Assembly: GCA_020634855.1 (NCBI GenBank) | Contig: JACKAU010000008.1 | Span: forward strand, 1-64,000 | Reading direction: 5' to 3' | Length of the DNA: 64,000 nucleotides | Origin: Anaerolineales bacterium | GTDB taxonomy: Bacteria; Chloroflexota; Anaerolineae; 4572-78; J111 | Shown here: in pieces, positions 52,250-60,822 of the stretch | Layout: each line of letters opens with the position of its first letter | Numbering within the stretch: position 1 is the stretch's first letter | Program-made: the position numbers and the translations under genes | Notes under the pieces: generated by a model | What the model was told of the DNA's origin: nothing | Seen by the model: the letters and a program-made list of their open reading frames with translations, nothing else | Databases searched by the model: none

Positions 52250-53350
52250 ATGAACCCCTCATTGTTAGGATTAACCGTCACACGAGCTATCCCTCCTGAT
52301 GTATTAGTTGGTTTATTGACCAACCAATATAAATTATATGGTGGTGTTATCCGCTGGGCGCCCGGTACGGAATACGCTGGACAAATTGTTCGCCATCTCG
52401 TGCCTGTTACCTCTAATTTAGCCTCTTCTTCTTTTTTGGGTCCGGTTTCAGGTGTATTAGAGGCCGTAAACACTTATCAATTGCATAAACTCAATATCGC
52501 CACCCAACAAGTGCTGCAAATTGCCACCGGCACAATGACTTTAGCCGGACTTAATTTAGTGGTGAGCGCAGTGGGATTTGCGGTTATTAACCAAAAGCTA
52601 AAAAACCTGGAGGGGCAGCTCAATGTTATCCAACAGGAAGTCAGAGCCATTCGAGAACTGCTGGAACTGGATGAACGAGCCAAATTAGGGGCGGCGTTAC
52701 AAAATCTGCTGTATGCGATGCAAAGCCAGAATATGGAAAATCGGCGGCATATGCTGTTTGATGCCAAAAATGTTTTAGCGCCGATCAACCTGAAGTATAA
52801 AGAATTATGGGCCAAAGCCGATACCATCGAGACGGCTATGGGCTATGAAGAGTATTTTTCTTTAACTTCGCTGGCCAACACACGATGTTTGGCCGAATTA
52901 GGCATGTTGGAAATAGCCCGCCGTCATTTAGATGATGATTATCGCTTCTGGCAAGAACAGTCACGCCGCATCACCCACGATCATTTGCTTGGCCCAAACC
53001 CGGAGCGATTCCTGTTTAGTGATTTCGCCGATGATGTACCTTCAGCCCAAGTTATCACCTGGTTGGATTTTGCCGAAGATTCAGAACGAGGCTACGACTG
53101 GATTGATGAACTCCGCAGCAAAATGAACCCTTGGTACGCCCCCAACCGCTATTCTGATATGGGCAGAAGTACAACCCAGGTTTTTTCCTCACTCAGTAAA
53201 GTAATCACCCGAAAAACGCCGGAAGGAATGACTGTGGAAAAACAAAAGGTTATTCCCGCTCTCCAAAAGCTCACCGCCCGCAATAACGTGCTGCAAGGCT
53301 ATGTAGCTCAATATGAACTTATGGAAAAACACAATATAACGCCCACTTAG
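52250..53350 (+). CDS. Hypothetical protein with central hydrophobic helix and coiled coil
   Basis: The 366-residue protein has a hydrophobic stretch at about residues 90-118 (TMTLAGLNLVVSAVGFAVIN) followed by a coiled-coil-like segment (LKNLEGQLNVIQQEVRAIRELLE) and a mostly helical C-terminal part. No family is recognised; the architecture resembles some membrane-active effectors, but that is speculation. ATG 52250 follows AGGAG by 6 bases. The frame stops at TAG (53348-53350), yet the next 26 codons continue open in the same frame (FEKQLATVEPEAIIDGY...) to TAA 53431, so the C-terminus may be truncated by a nonsense mutation. Confidence 0.6.
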   Translation: MNPSLLGLTVTRAIPPDVLVGLLTNQYKLYGGVIRWAPGTEYAGQIVRHLVPVTSNLASSSFLGPVSGVLEAVNTYQLHKLNIATQQVLQIATGTMTLAGLNLVVSAVGFAVINQKLKNLEGQLNVIQQEVRAIRELLELDERAKLGAALQNLLYAMQSQNMENRRHMLFDAKNVLAPINLKYKELWAKADTIETAMGYEEYFSLTSLANTRCLAELGMLEIARRHLDDDYRFWQEQSRRITHDHLLGPNPERFLFSDFADDVPSAQVITWLDFAEDSERGYDWIDELRSKMNPWYAPNRYSDMGRSTTQVFSSLSKVITRKTPEGMTVEKQKVIPALQKLTARNNVLQGYVAQYELMEKHNITPT

Positions 53351-53605
53351 TTTGAAAAACAACTCGCCACCGTTGAACCGGAGGCAATCATCGACGGTTA
53401 CATCATTCTTCAGCCTTCTGAAAAGGAATAATATGGGGAACGTCTTTTTTCTTAGTGGTTTTCGTGTGCCTTCGTGGGTTTTGGTTTTAGGCCGAAATAT
53501 CCTCCCACACTATTGTCATTTTTGAGATGCCAAATGACAAGTTGTCGTGTTGATGTGATATACTAATCAAAACAGTTTCTGCTTCTCAAAATTAAGGATA
53601 TTCCC

Positions 53606-53829
53606 ATGACCCTATTTCAACGTATTACCACTAATCCGAAATTTGTGGCGGCAAACCCTGTATTCGCGGCTTACGCTTTCCAGTATCGCGTTTGCTTGGT
53701 CTGTTAGCTGCCGGGGAAACCTCGGAAACGATTTTGAAGTCTTATCCTTACTTAGAAAAGGAAGATATTCAAGAGGCGCTGACATACGCTGCTTTTCTGG
53801 CTGATGAGCAGATTATTGAGTTTACCTAA
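53606..53829 (+). pseudogene. DUF433 antitoxin, frameshifted
   Basis: ATG 53606 gives MTLFQRITTNPK. After a run of A the coding shifts frame to ICGGKPCIRGLRFPVSRLLGLLAAGE, then YPYLEKEDIQEALTYAAFLADEQ. This is a complete DUF433 protein of about 74 residues, the antitoxin of a DUF433/PIN-like pair. One base inserted near 53640 would repair it. In the sequence as given the first frame stops at about 53707. AAGGA lies before the ATG. The stop overlaps the toxin start (TAATG). Confidence 0.8.
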
Positions 53830-54203
53830 TGAAATTCCTGCTTGATATGCCCGTTTCTCCGGCGTTGCTTGAGATACTTGAAGCTTACGAACACCAAGGC
53901 GTTCATGCGTACCAAATTGGAAAAGAACAGGCAACGGATAGCGAATTATTGGAACTCGCTCGACGAGAAAATCGGGTAATTATTACTGCTGATTTAGATT
54001 TTCCTCAACTTTTGGCCCTTAGTTCGGCAGCAGGACCGGGATTAATCTTATTTCGAGGTGGTAATTACTCGGATGTCGAAATGTGCGATTTATTAGAGCG
54101 GGTATTAAAGAAAGTTTCCCCTGAGACATTGGAAATTTCTGTTTGCGTTGTTGATAGAAAGCGTATTCGCATTACTCAACTGCCTCTAAGACGTAATTCC
54201 TAA
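53829..54203 (+). CDS. DUF5615 PIN-like toxin
   Basis: The 124-residue protein belongs to the DUF5615/Mut7-C-like PIN group: MKFLLDMPVSPALLEIL with the first acidic residue, ATDSELLELARRENRVIITADLDFPQL with the typical TxDxDF, and GLILFRGGNYSD. It would be a ribonuclease-type toxin paired with the DUF433 protein upstream, to which it is coupled by a TAATG overlap. The acidic site appears intact. Confidence 0.85.
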   Translation: MKFLLDMPVSPALLEILEAYEHQGVHAYQIGKEQATDSELLELARRENRVIITADLDFPQLLALSSAAGPGLILFRGGNYSDVEMCDLLERVLKKVSPETLEISVCVVDRKRIRITQLPLRRNS

Positions 54204-54378
54204 GACAGTTTGTTTAGATACTACATTTGCCTCAAACAGGCTTATCCTTTGCCAAGATTTCCCATCCACGCAGTAATTTCATCCACGAAGCCACACGAAG
54301 CCACACAAAGATTTTTCGATGATGACGACGACCTGGGATGGATAAAATAAAGGTTTAATCGGTTTATAGGAAGAGGAA

Positions 54379-55728
54379 ATGATTCAAATCCGAGCGAGAC
54401 ATGTCATCATTTTCTCGATGGCATTGGTATTCCATCTGATTTTGGTGAATATGGCCTTGGCGGCCGGGCCGGGCGACCTTGACCCGACATTTAACGGTAC
54501 CGGGGTGGTGACGACGTCGATTAGCAGCGGTTTCGATGGAGGTTATGCCGTAGCCGTTCAATCTGATGATAAAATTGTCGTGACGGGCGTGAGCAACAGC
54601 GATGGCTTTCAAGATGATTTTGCGTTGGTCCGTTATAATCGTGATGGCAGCTTAGACAGCACTTTCAACAGCACCGGGATCGTTACGACCAGTATCGGGC
54701 CAAGTTTTGGCTATGCGGTGGCGGTGCAGCCCGATAAAAAGATTATCGTGGCCGGCGTCGCCGGGCGGGGCGACCCTAACGGCAGTAATTTTACGGTTGA
54801 TTTCGCTATCGCCCGTTATACGCCCACCGGAGGGTTAGATCCAACGTTTAACAGCACCGGCGTAGTGACTACGCCGGTAAATGCCCCCTTCAACCCCGGT
54901 AATAATGCGTTAGCCCTGCAAGCGGACGGTAAAATTGTGGTGGCCGGCACAAGTGACGTCGATTTCATCAATGATACCAGCAACATCTTTATCGCCCGCT
55001 ATAAAGAAAACGGCAGTCTCGATTCCGGCTTTAATCATACCGGCATCGTCACAACTCATGTAAGTTATGGCTTTGATGGGGCGTCTGCCGTGACTATTCA
55101 ACCCGATCAGAAAATAATCATCGCGGGTGCGAGTAATTCGACGCTGGCGGTAGCGCGTTATACCATTACCGGCAGCTTGGACAGCAATTTTAACGGTACC
55201 GGCGTGATTACCACCCCGATTGGCGACGGCAGCAGTGGTTCGGCCGTGGCCCTTCAATCGGACGGTAAAATTGTCGTGGCCGGTACAACGGTGACTAATG
55301 ATGATCGTGATTTTGTGGTTGTGCGGTATCATCACGATGGTCGCCTGGATAAAACATTTAACGGCACCGGCATCGCCATAACCGACGTCGGCAGCGATTT
55401 TGATCGAGGATTTGGCCTGGCCTTACAGCCCAACGGCAAAATAGTTGTCGTGGGAGACAGTGGGAGTACGATCGACAACATAACCGGTGATTTTACCACG
55501 ATACGCTACAATCATGATGGGAAATTGGATACAACGTTCGGCGCGACGGGTATTGTGACCACGTCTCTCAGTATTCATAAAGATGAAGGGCATTCGGTGG
55601 CTATTCAAGCCGATGGCAAGATTGTTATGGCCGGTCATAGCGTAAACGGCGATGACCAATCGTATTTTACCGTTTTGCGGTATCTCGGTGATCGGACCAC
55701 CTTTTTGCCGGTGATTATGAAGCAATAA
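54379..55728 (+). CDS. Secreted delta-60 repeat (DUF5122) propeller-like protein
   Basis: The 449-residue protein has an N-terminal signal peptide (MALVFHLILVNMALAAGPG). It then carries about seven repeats of roughly 55 residues containing LDPTFNGTGVVTT, AVAVQSDDKIVV and FALVRYNRDGSLD, the delta-60 repeat. These probably build a beta-propeller outside the cell; ligand unknown. The last residues, TTFLPVIMKQ, resemble the short hydrophobic-basic C-terminal tail seen in many secreted Chloroflexota proteins, possibly a sorting signal. ATG 54379 follows AAGAGGAA. Confidence 0.85.
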   Translation: MIQIRARHVIIFSMALVFHLILVNMALAAGPGDLDPTFNGTGVVTTSISSGFDGGYAVAVQSDDKIVVTGVSNSDGFQDDFALVRYNRDGSLDSTFNSTGIVTTSIGPSFGYAVAVQPDKKIIVAGVAGRGDPNGSNFTVDFAIARYTPTGGLDPTFNSTGVVTTPVNAPFNPGNNALALQADGKIVVAGTSDVDFINDTSNIFIARYKENGSLDSGFNHTGIVTTHVSYGFDGASAVTIQPDQKIIIAGASNSTLAVARYTITGSLDSNFNGTGVITTPIGDGSSGSAVALQSDGKIVVAGTTVTNDDRDFVVVRYHHDGRLDKTFNGTGIAITDVGSDFDRGFGLALQPNGKIVVVGDSGSTIDNITGDFTTIRYNHDGKLDTTFGATGIVTTSLSIHKDEGHSVAIQADGKIVMAGHSVNGDDQSYFTVLRYLGDRTTFLPVIMKQ

Positions 55729-56274
55729 GCCATTGAGACTGTTTTGCAAGCCTTTAACGGTCCACAGATAGACCCAGATGCTCTCAGATATATCAAAATT
55801 GAGATGAAATCTGTGAATTTCAGTGTAAATCTGTGAACAAGTCTGTAAAGTAGCTCTGCACTAAACCGTGAAACATAAAAATCACCAATTTTGCGGCAAA
55901 TTTAGACAGGATTAACAAAATTTACAGGGTTTTTTTGATATAAGTAAATATGAAAAAGGTATTTAAACAAAAATCAGGTCAGGTTCATGCAGGCCCATCA
56001 AGGAACAGAAGCGAGAGAAAGGGAGCTTATTGAACCAAGGTTTTTCTTTGCCTCGACTAAACGTGGCCGGCCCTCAATGATCCTCATTGATACCTCATTT
56101 AAAACTATTGATAATGAATTGAGACAATTACTCAGAAATTTGATAGAATTCTGGCAAGGAGTTAGGGAGTAGGGGGATTTTTCCCTTACTCCCTACTCCT
56201 TACTTTCTACTCCCCATTATCTTGAGCAAATTTACGGTATTACTTATCGTTTAGCCGGTGAGAGGTACGCAACG
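55729..56274. other. Gene-free stretch with short repeats
   Basis: About 545 bp. TTTAGACAGGATTAACAAAA (55901) is one arm of the ACAGGATT repeat family. GGAGTTAGGGAGTAGGGGGA at 56157 faces CCTTACTCCCTACTCC (56182). A 61-codon frame at 55987 has no support. Confidence 0.5.
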
Positions 56275-56832
56275 ATGTGGTACGAAATGAGTAGTGTCTT
56301 TCAGAACGAATTAGATTTAAATGAGCGGCTGTTGTGGTCGGGACGACCCAAAGGGGGCCTGAAACTGCGGACAGCGGATATTTTTTTAATTCCATTTACA
56401 TTAATGTGGGGCGGTTTTGCGATTTTTTGGGAAGCCGGCGTCGTTACGTCAGGCGCGCCGCTCTTTTTCGTGCTGTGGGGCGTGCCATTTGTGTTAATGG
56501 GCTTTTATCTTATCTTTGGCCGCTTTTTCATCGACGCTTACCAAAGAAACCGAACCTATTATGCCTTGACCAATGAACGTGTTATCATTCTATCCGGCTT
56601 GTTTAATCGAAACGTTAAAAGCGTAAGTTTAAGAACGCTGTCGGAAATCAATTTGAATAAAAAGCGCAATGGCACGGGAACCATTACGTTTGGGCCAACC
56701 CATCCTATGGGCTGGCTGTATGGCGGTAATTGGTGGCCGGGTACCGCTCGATATACGTCGCCGGCCTTTGAAATGATCGATCATGCCCAAGAAGTCTATG
56801 ATAAAATTCGAGAAGCACAGAGAAAGGTGTAA
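56275..56832 (+). CDS. Bacterial PH-domain membrane protein
   Basis: The 185-residue protein has two close membrane helices (residues 36-58 and 63-82, FVLWGVPFVLMGFYLIFG). A bacterial PH-like domain follows: YYALTNERVIILSGLFNRNVKSVSLRTLSEINL, ending in a GTGTITFG strand. Role unknown; such proteins are common membrane accessory proteins. ATG 56275 has GAGAGG upstream. The next gene starts one base after its stop. Confidence 0.75.
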   Translation: MWYEMSSVFQNELDLNERLLWSGRPKGGLKLRTADIFLIPFTLMWGGFAIFWEAGVVTSGAPLFFVLWGVPFVLMGFYLIFGRFFIDAYQRNRTYYALTNERVIILSGLFNRNVKSVSLRTLSEINLNKKRNGTGTITFGPTHPMGWLYGGNWWPGTARYTSPAFEMIDHAQEVYDKIREAQRKV

Positions 56833-56833
56833 T

Positions 56834-57331
56834 GTGGAGATACGTTTGGTCCGAACGGAGGCAGAAACGGCCACAGCGGCCCAATTTATGGTTGGCCTGG
56901 TTGAATCGAACAAAGAACGCTACAGCGACCAGCTTGAAATGTTGGAAACGTACTATCGCGGTTCGTGGTTCTTTGAAACGACGCCAAAACTGCCGGATAC
57001 GTACCGGCCGCCGCACGGCGATGTGTTATTGGCCTATATCGACGCCATAGCGGTCGGTACCATTGCTATCTGCCGTATGGATGATCAATTTTGCGAAATA
57101 AGGTCGATGTTTGTGCCGTCGGAGCATCGCGGCCAGGGGATTGCCACCGCTCTCTGTCTTGATGCGCTAAAATTGGCCCAAACTTACGGCTACACCGGCG
57201 CTCGCCTGACCACGGGCGAAAAACAGCCGGAAGCGCACGGATTGTATCAAAAACTGGGCTTCTCGCTGGTCACGCCCTGGGATCCCAACCCACGGACCGA
57301 AATTTGGTATTTCGAGAAAGTCATCGCTTAG
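56834..57331 (+). CDS. GNAT-family N-acetyltransferase
   Basis: The 165-residue protein has the acetyl-CoA motif A as CEIRSMFVPSEHRGQGIATALCLDAL (residues ~88-113, R-G-Q-G-I-A). It ends HGLYQKLGFSLVTPW, typical of GNAT enzymes. Substrate unknown. GTG 56834 is chosen: AAAGG is 7 bases before it, and it starts VEIRLVRTEAE, the usual first strand. It directly follows the PH-domain gene and is co-transcribed. Confidence 0.85.
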   Translation: MEIRLVRTEAETATAAQFMVGLVESNKERYSDQLEMLETYYRGSWFFETTPKLPDTYRPPHGDVLLAYIDAIAVGTIAICRMDDQFCEIRSMFVPSEHRGQGIATALCLDALKLAQTYGYTGARLTTGEKQPEAHGLYQKLGFSLVTPWDPNPRTEIWYFEKVIA

Positions 57332-57762
57332 AATTCCCCGTGCATAATGTCGCGAAGCCACAACCCAAAATAGAACACGGATTAGACCGATCATACCGAT
57401 TAACACGGATAAATTAAATTTAGATCGGTGAAAATCCGTTCAATCCGTTTTATCCGTGTCCTATAATTTTCGCGGGTGACGCAAATTTGCCGCACCAACG
57501 ACGTAGGGCGTAAAGAATGGCTAAATACGCCCTACGCACTACGCCTTATGAAGCGTTGTGGCGAAAAGCTAATCACACTAACGATTTTTAGGGTTTACCT
57601 GGTTGCTATATCCAGAATTGCTAGGTTAAACCCCACACCCTTGTCAATCGAAGCGAAAATCGATACAATAGACATCGATTATCTCGATTTGACCTCGCCA
57701 CAAGGAACAGCCCACGGATTTTACAAAAAAGCAACCAATTTTTGCCTAAAAGATGAGCTATC
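57332..57762. other. Gene-free stretch with an inverted repeat
   Basis: ACACGGATTAGACCGATCAT at 57376 faces ATCCGTTTTATCCGTGT (57438-57460), an inverted pair related to 60660-60755. CTACGCACTACGCC-type units lie near 57530. A 96-codon frame (57476-57766) shows no family features and is not called. Confidence 0.5.
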
Positions 57763-59238
57763 ATGACTAATCCCGATTCAAAAACGCCAGATTCGTCCGC
57801 CAGCGTCAAGGATTGCCCCATTTGTGGGGAGGTTATCAAAAAAAGCGCCCGAAAATGTATTCATTGCGGTGAATTTATCGAAGGCCATACCGGTTGGCAG
57901 TGGTCTAATTGGCTTGAGTTCAAACCCAAGACTATTTGGGACTTTATGGGCCTATTTATCATCCCCCTGGCCTTAACCGTATGTGGATTGTCCTTTGGAC
58001 TGTATCAAAGCCGGCATGAGGAGTATGTCGAACGAGAAACGGCAGAATTCCTCTATCATGAAGGGCAAAAGTACATCGCTGCGACGGATAATGCGGTGAA
58101 AGCAACGAATGACGCCAGAGCAACTGAAAAAGCGATGTCTACGGCCCAATTTGCGCAAACAGCGGAGGCGTTGCGTCAAGAAAAACGGATTGCGCAAAGT
58201 ACGCAGACGGCTCAAGCTATGGCTACAGTGGATTCAGCCAATGCGCAAGCCACCATCGATGCAGCCCAAGGTATTACCGCCAAAAGAGCGGCTAGAGACA
58301 CAGCCACGGCGCAAGCAGCGGTTGCACAAGCCAATGCGCAAGCGGCGGCCGCTCAAGCGACGACAGATGCGCTTAACGCGGCTCAAACGGCGGCAGCGAT
58401 GCAAGCCGCTCGAACGGCGGAGGCGATCAATGCGGATGTCGTCCGTGACGCCGAAGCACGGGTTACCGCCGAGTTTTTAAGCGCGACTCAAGTCAGTAAC
58501 ATCGCTCTATCTGAAAATAGACAAGATGTGGAGGCTCAAGCCAATATTCGCGTCACTGAAGCGGAATCGACAGCCCAAGCCGCGATGGCTCAGGCTACGG
58601 CCGACGCATTACAGGTGCGAAAAGTGTTAATCGTTGGAAATGAGAACGTACGATTTAGGATTGACCGCACGGAGGTCACTAATCAGCAGTATCGCCAATG
58701 TGTTCAGAATGGCCCCTGTATTGAAGACGATATTTTCGAAAACAATCCTTATTATCGGGATCAAGACAATTTTCCGGTGGTCGGCGTTAGTTGGTATCAG
58801 GCGCAAGCCTATTGTACGTGGGTTGGGGGCAGATTACCAACGATTGAGGAGTGGAAACTCGCCATTTCGCCCGAAGGCAACCAATATCCTTGGGGCAACG
58901 ACGATCCGGCCTGGGGTGATCAAGATTCGACTTGTCCGCAGGCCATCCTAAGACATTGCGATGATGATGGCCGTAGTAGACCCTTTTCTGTCGGTAGCCG
59001 GCCGCAAGGGGCCAGTATTGATGGCGTGCTCGACTTGATCGGTAATGTTTGGGAATGGACCGACACCCCCTCAGCCGATGCGGAACCTCGTCACTTAACG
59101 ATGGGCGGATCGTGGAGTAATCCGGCAGGAAATCCGCCCGATGAAAGTGAAATCCCCACATTTACCACCGGTGAGGCGCAGAATTTGACGCGACAGGCGG
59201 ATAATCTCGGGTTTCGGTGTGTGTGGGATGACAAATAA
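57763..59238 (+). CDS. Zinc-ribbon/transmembrane/coiled-coil protein with C-terminal FGE-sulfatase domain
   Basis: The 491-residue protein starts with a zinc ribbon (Cys18, 21, 32, 35: CPIC...CIHC). A membrane helix (about 60-82) and a 200-residue Ala/Gln/Thr-rich coiled coil (85-285) follow. The C-terminal domain is SUMF1/FGE-like: VRFRIDRTEVTNQQYRQC, WVGGRLPTIEEWKLA, YPWGND, GNVWEWTDT, GGSWSN and GFRCVW. The cysteine pair needed for formylglycine formation is not visible, so it may be a binding domain only. ATG 57763 overlaps no neighbour. The combination is unusual. Confidence 0.8.
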   Translation: MTNPDSKTPDSSASVKDCPICGEVIKKSARKCIHCGEFIEGHTGWQWSNWLEFKPKTIWDFMGLFIIPLALTVCGLSFGLYQSRHEEYVERETAEFLYHEGQKYIAATDNAVKATNDARATEKAMSTAQFAQTAEALRQEKRIAQSTQTAQAMATVDSANAQATIDAAQGITAKRAARDTATAQAAVAQANAQAAAAQATTDALNAAQTAAAMQAARTAEAINADVVRDAEARVTAEFLSATQVSNIALSENRQDVEAQANIRVTEAESTAQAAMAQATADALQVRKVLIVGNENVRFRIDRTEVTNQQYRQCVQNGPCIEDDIFENNPYYRDQDNFPVVGVSWYQAQAYCTWVGGRLPTIEEWKLAISPEGNQYPWGNDDPAWGDQDSTCPQAILRHCDDDGRSRPFSVGSRPQGASIDGVLDLIGNVWEWTDTPSADAEPRHLTMGGSWSNPAGNPPDESEIPTFTTGEAQNLTRQADNLGFRCVWDDK

Positions 59239-59258
59239 AGCCACTGGATATATCCGGG

Positions 59259-60038
59259 TCAAGGGCCGTTAATAATCTCTAATAATTCCGCCAACAGAGC
59301 CGGAGTGGTGGCCAGGGCTTCATTGGCATGGATGGTGGCATTGCCCGACCAATCGCCGAAATAGCCGCCGGCTTCCTGCAAAATGGGGGGAAACGGGGCG
59401 CAGTCCCAACTGTTCATCACCGGATCGAGCATAACCTCGGCTCGGCCGGTGGCGACCAGCAAATAGCCGTAGGCATCACACCAGCCGGCGCGATAGCCGG
59501 CGATTTTTTTGAGCCGCTCCCAGGCCGCGCCCCGACCGTGCCTATCAAAGGCGGCGGCGTCGTAGTGAGCTACCAGGCCGTCTTTGAGCCGCTCAACCGG
59601 CGACACCCGCGCTCGGCGGCCGTTCCACCAGCAACCGTGGCCGGTGGCCGCGGCAATCATTTCATTTAGGGCCGGAAAATAGGCCACGCCCACCTGGCAG
59701 ACCCCTTCGATTTCCAAGCCAAGCAGGACGCCGTATAGCGGCACCCCCCGCACAAATGAGCGGGTGCCGTCGATGGGATCGACAAACCAGCGGTGATCGT
59801 CATCGGCGCTACCGGCAGCTTCGCCAAACTCCTCCCCCACGATGGTGTGGCTGGGGAACTGCTGCTCGATACGGCGGCGGATTAACAACTCGGCCTCGCG
59901 GTCGGCCACAGTCACAGGCGACTCGTCGCTTTTGAAGTCGGGTCGTAGATCGGTTTGGAAATAGCCCAGGGTCAACCGTCCGGCCTGCCAGGCGGTTTCG
60001 ACGGCAAAATCGAGGTAGGTACGTAGTAGATCAGTCAT
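59259..60038 (-). CDS. Inositol-monophosphatase-family phosphatase (HisN-like histidinol-phosphatase)
   Basis: The 259-residue enzyme has the IMPase metal motifs: GEEFGEA, WFVDPIDGTRSFVRG and WDCAPFPPILQEAGG. Segments KSDESPVTVADREAE and DPIDGTRSFVRGVPLYG fit the HisN-type histidinol-phosphate phosphatases best, but inositol or sugar phosphates cannot be excluded. ATG 60038 is used. Convergent with the FGE-domain gene, 20 bp apart. Confidence 0.85.
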   Translation of the reverse strand: MTDLLRTYLDFAVETAWQAGRLTLGYFQTDLRPDFKSDESPVTVADREAELLIRRRIEQQFPSHTIVGEEFGEAAGSADDDHRWFVDPIDGTRSFVRGVPLYGVLLGLEIEGVCQVGVAYFPALNEMIAAATGHGCWWNGRRARVSPVERLKDGLVAHYDAAAFDRHGRGAAWERLKKIAGYRAGWCDAYGYLLVATGRAEVMLDPVMNSWDCAPFPPILQEAGGYFGDWSGNATIHANEALATTPALLAELLEIINGP

Positions 60039-60104
60039 GGGTTATTGCTACTCCTTTAAAAATAGAGGTTCGTAGTAATCGTGTGAAGGTTAAGAAAATA
60101 GACA

Positions 60105-60195
60105 GGTTACGCCCGGGCCGACAAACGCGAGGCTAAAGCCATCGCGTTGAAAGAGCGAAGGACGCTGAAGCGCCCTCGGTGAATGCCAACCTAGC
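60105..60195 (-). repeat. REP-like block, inverse copy of 43365-43442
   Basis: GGTTACGCC, AACGCGAGGCTAAAGCCATC, GGACGCTGAAGCGCCCTC: the same two hairpins as at 43365-43442 in reverse orientation. Located in the 227-bp gap between the phosphatase and a small membrane protein. Confidence 0.7.
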
Positions 60196-60265
60196 CTGAA
60201 AGGATTTTATTCTCTCAGGACGGATCTCTTTACGATGAATAAAAATACGATTTTTTTTCGATGTC

Positions 60266-60466
60266 TTAAGCTTCCCGCAAAAAGGTTGAAGTAGGCGTCG
60301 GTGGCATGCGGGAAGGGCGGGTGTAGCTTTGCAAGATAGGCCAGACCAACGTCGCCAGCATAGTCATTACCAGTAGCAACAAAATCAGCATGGTCAAAAG
60401 CGTCGGGCGCTGGCTATCGGGTTCGTCCGGCAAGGTATCGGGTAAGTCATCGAAAGGTTGGTTCAT
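60266..60466 (-). CDS. Small single-pass membrane protein
   Basis: The 66-residue protein has an acidic/proline-rich N-terminus (MNQPFDDLPDTLPDEPD), one strong membrane helix (LLTMLILLLLVMTMLATLVW) and a short Pro/Thr-rich tail. No family is recognised. ATG 60466 has only a weak AGG upstream. Confidence 0.5.
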   Translation of the reverse strand: MNQPFDDLPDTLPDEPDSQRPTLLTMLILLLLVMTMLATLVWPILQSYTRPSRMPPTPTSTFLREA

Positions 60467-60618
60467 CGCGCTAGCCTGTTAACCTTACATAAAACCTGAC
60501 GAACAGTATAGCATACCTGCCCGGCGCTGACAATCCAGATTTCAGGTTCGGAAAGTGACTGTCACCTGAGTTCAGTTTATAACTTTTTGGTGATCGTTGT
60601 ACAATCCTGTTAACGACA
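60467..60618. other. Upstream part of a 356-bp gene-free region
   Basis: It includes AGTGACTGTCACCT (60555), similar to the hairpin arm at 45823-45864. The rest of the gap is the MITE-like element. Confidence 0.4.
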
Positions 60619-60795
60619 TTCAGTCGATCACGATTTCAAAATCTGGTCAGAAATGATAGAACGCGGATGAACCGGATCATACAGATTTTCACAGATAAGG
60701 CTTGATTGAACTTAAAAAAATCCGCGTTTATCCGAGTGATCGGTACGATCTGTGTCCTATTTATCCACTTTTATGTAAAATTGTGATCGACTGAA
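60619..60795. mobile_element. MITE-like element with 18-bp terminal inverted repeats
   Basis: TTCAGTCGATCACGATTT (60619-60636) and AAATTGTGATCGACTGAA (60778-60795) are inverted with one mismatch, enclosing 141 bp without coding capacity. Inside, a second inverted pair (CGCGGATGAACCGGATC and ATCCGCGTTTATCCG) resembles 57376-57460. No transposase is nearby. Confidence 0.6.
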
Positions 60796-60822
60796 ATTGC
60801 TTGATTTGGGAGGGTGAGATTT

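Noticed and set aside
55987..56172. 61-codon frame
   Set aside because: Low-complexity intergenic surroundings and no conserved features.
57476..57766. 96-codon frame before the FGE-domain gene
   Set aside because: It begins in a short-repeat tract and shows no recognisable domain; could be revisited if conserved elsewhere.
59259..60038. Fructose-1,6-bisphosphatase
   Set aside because: The motifs fit the IMPase/HisN branch, not FBPase.
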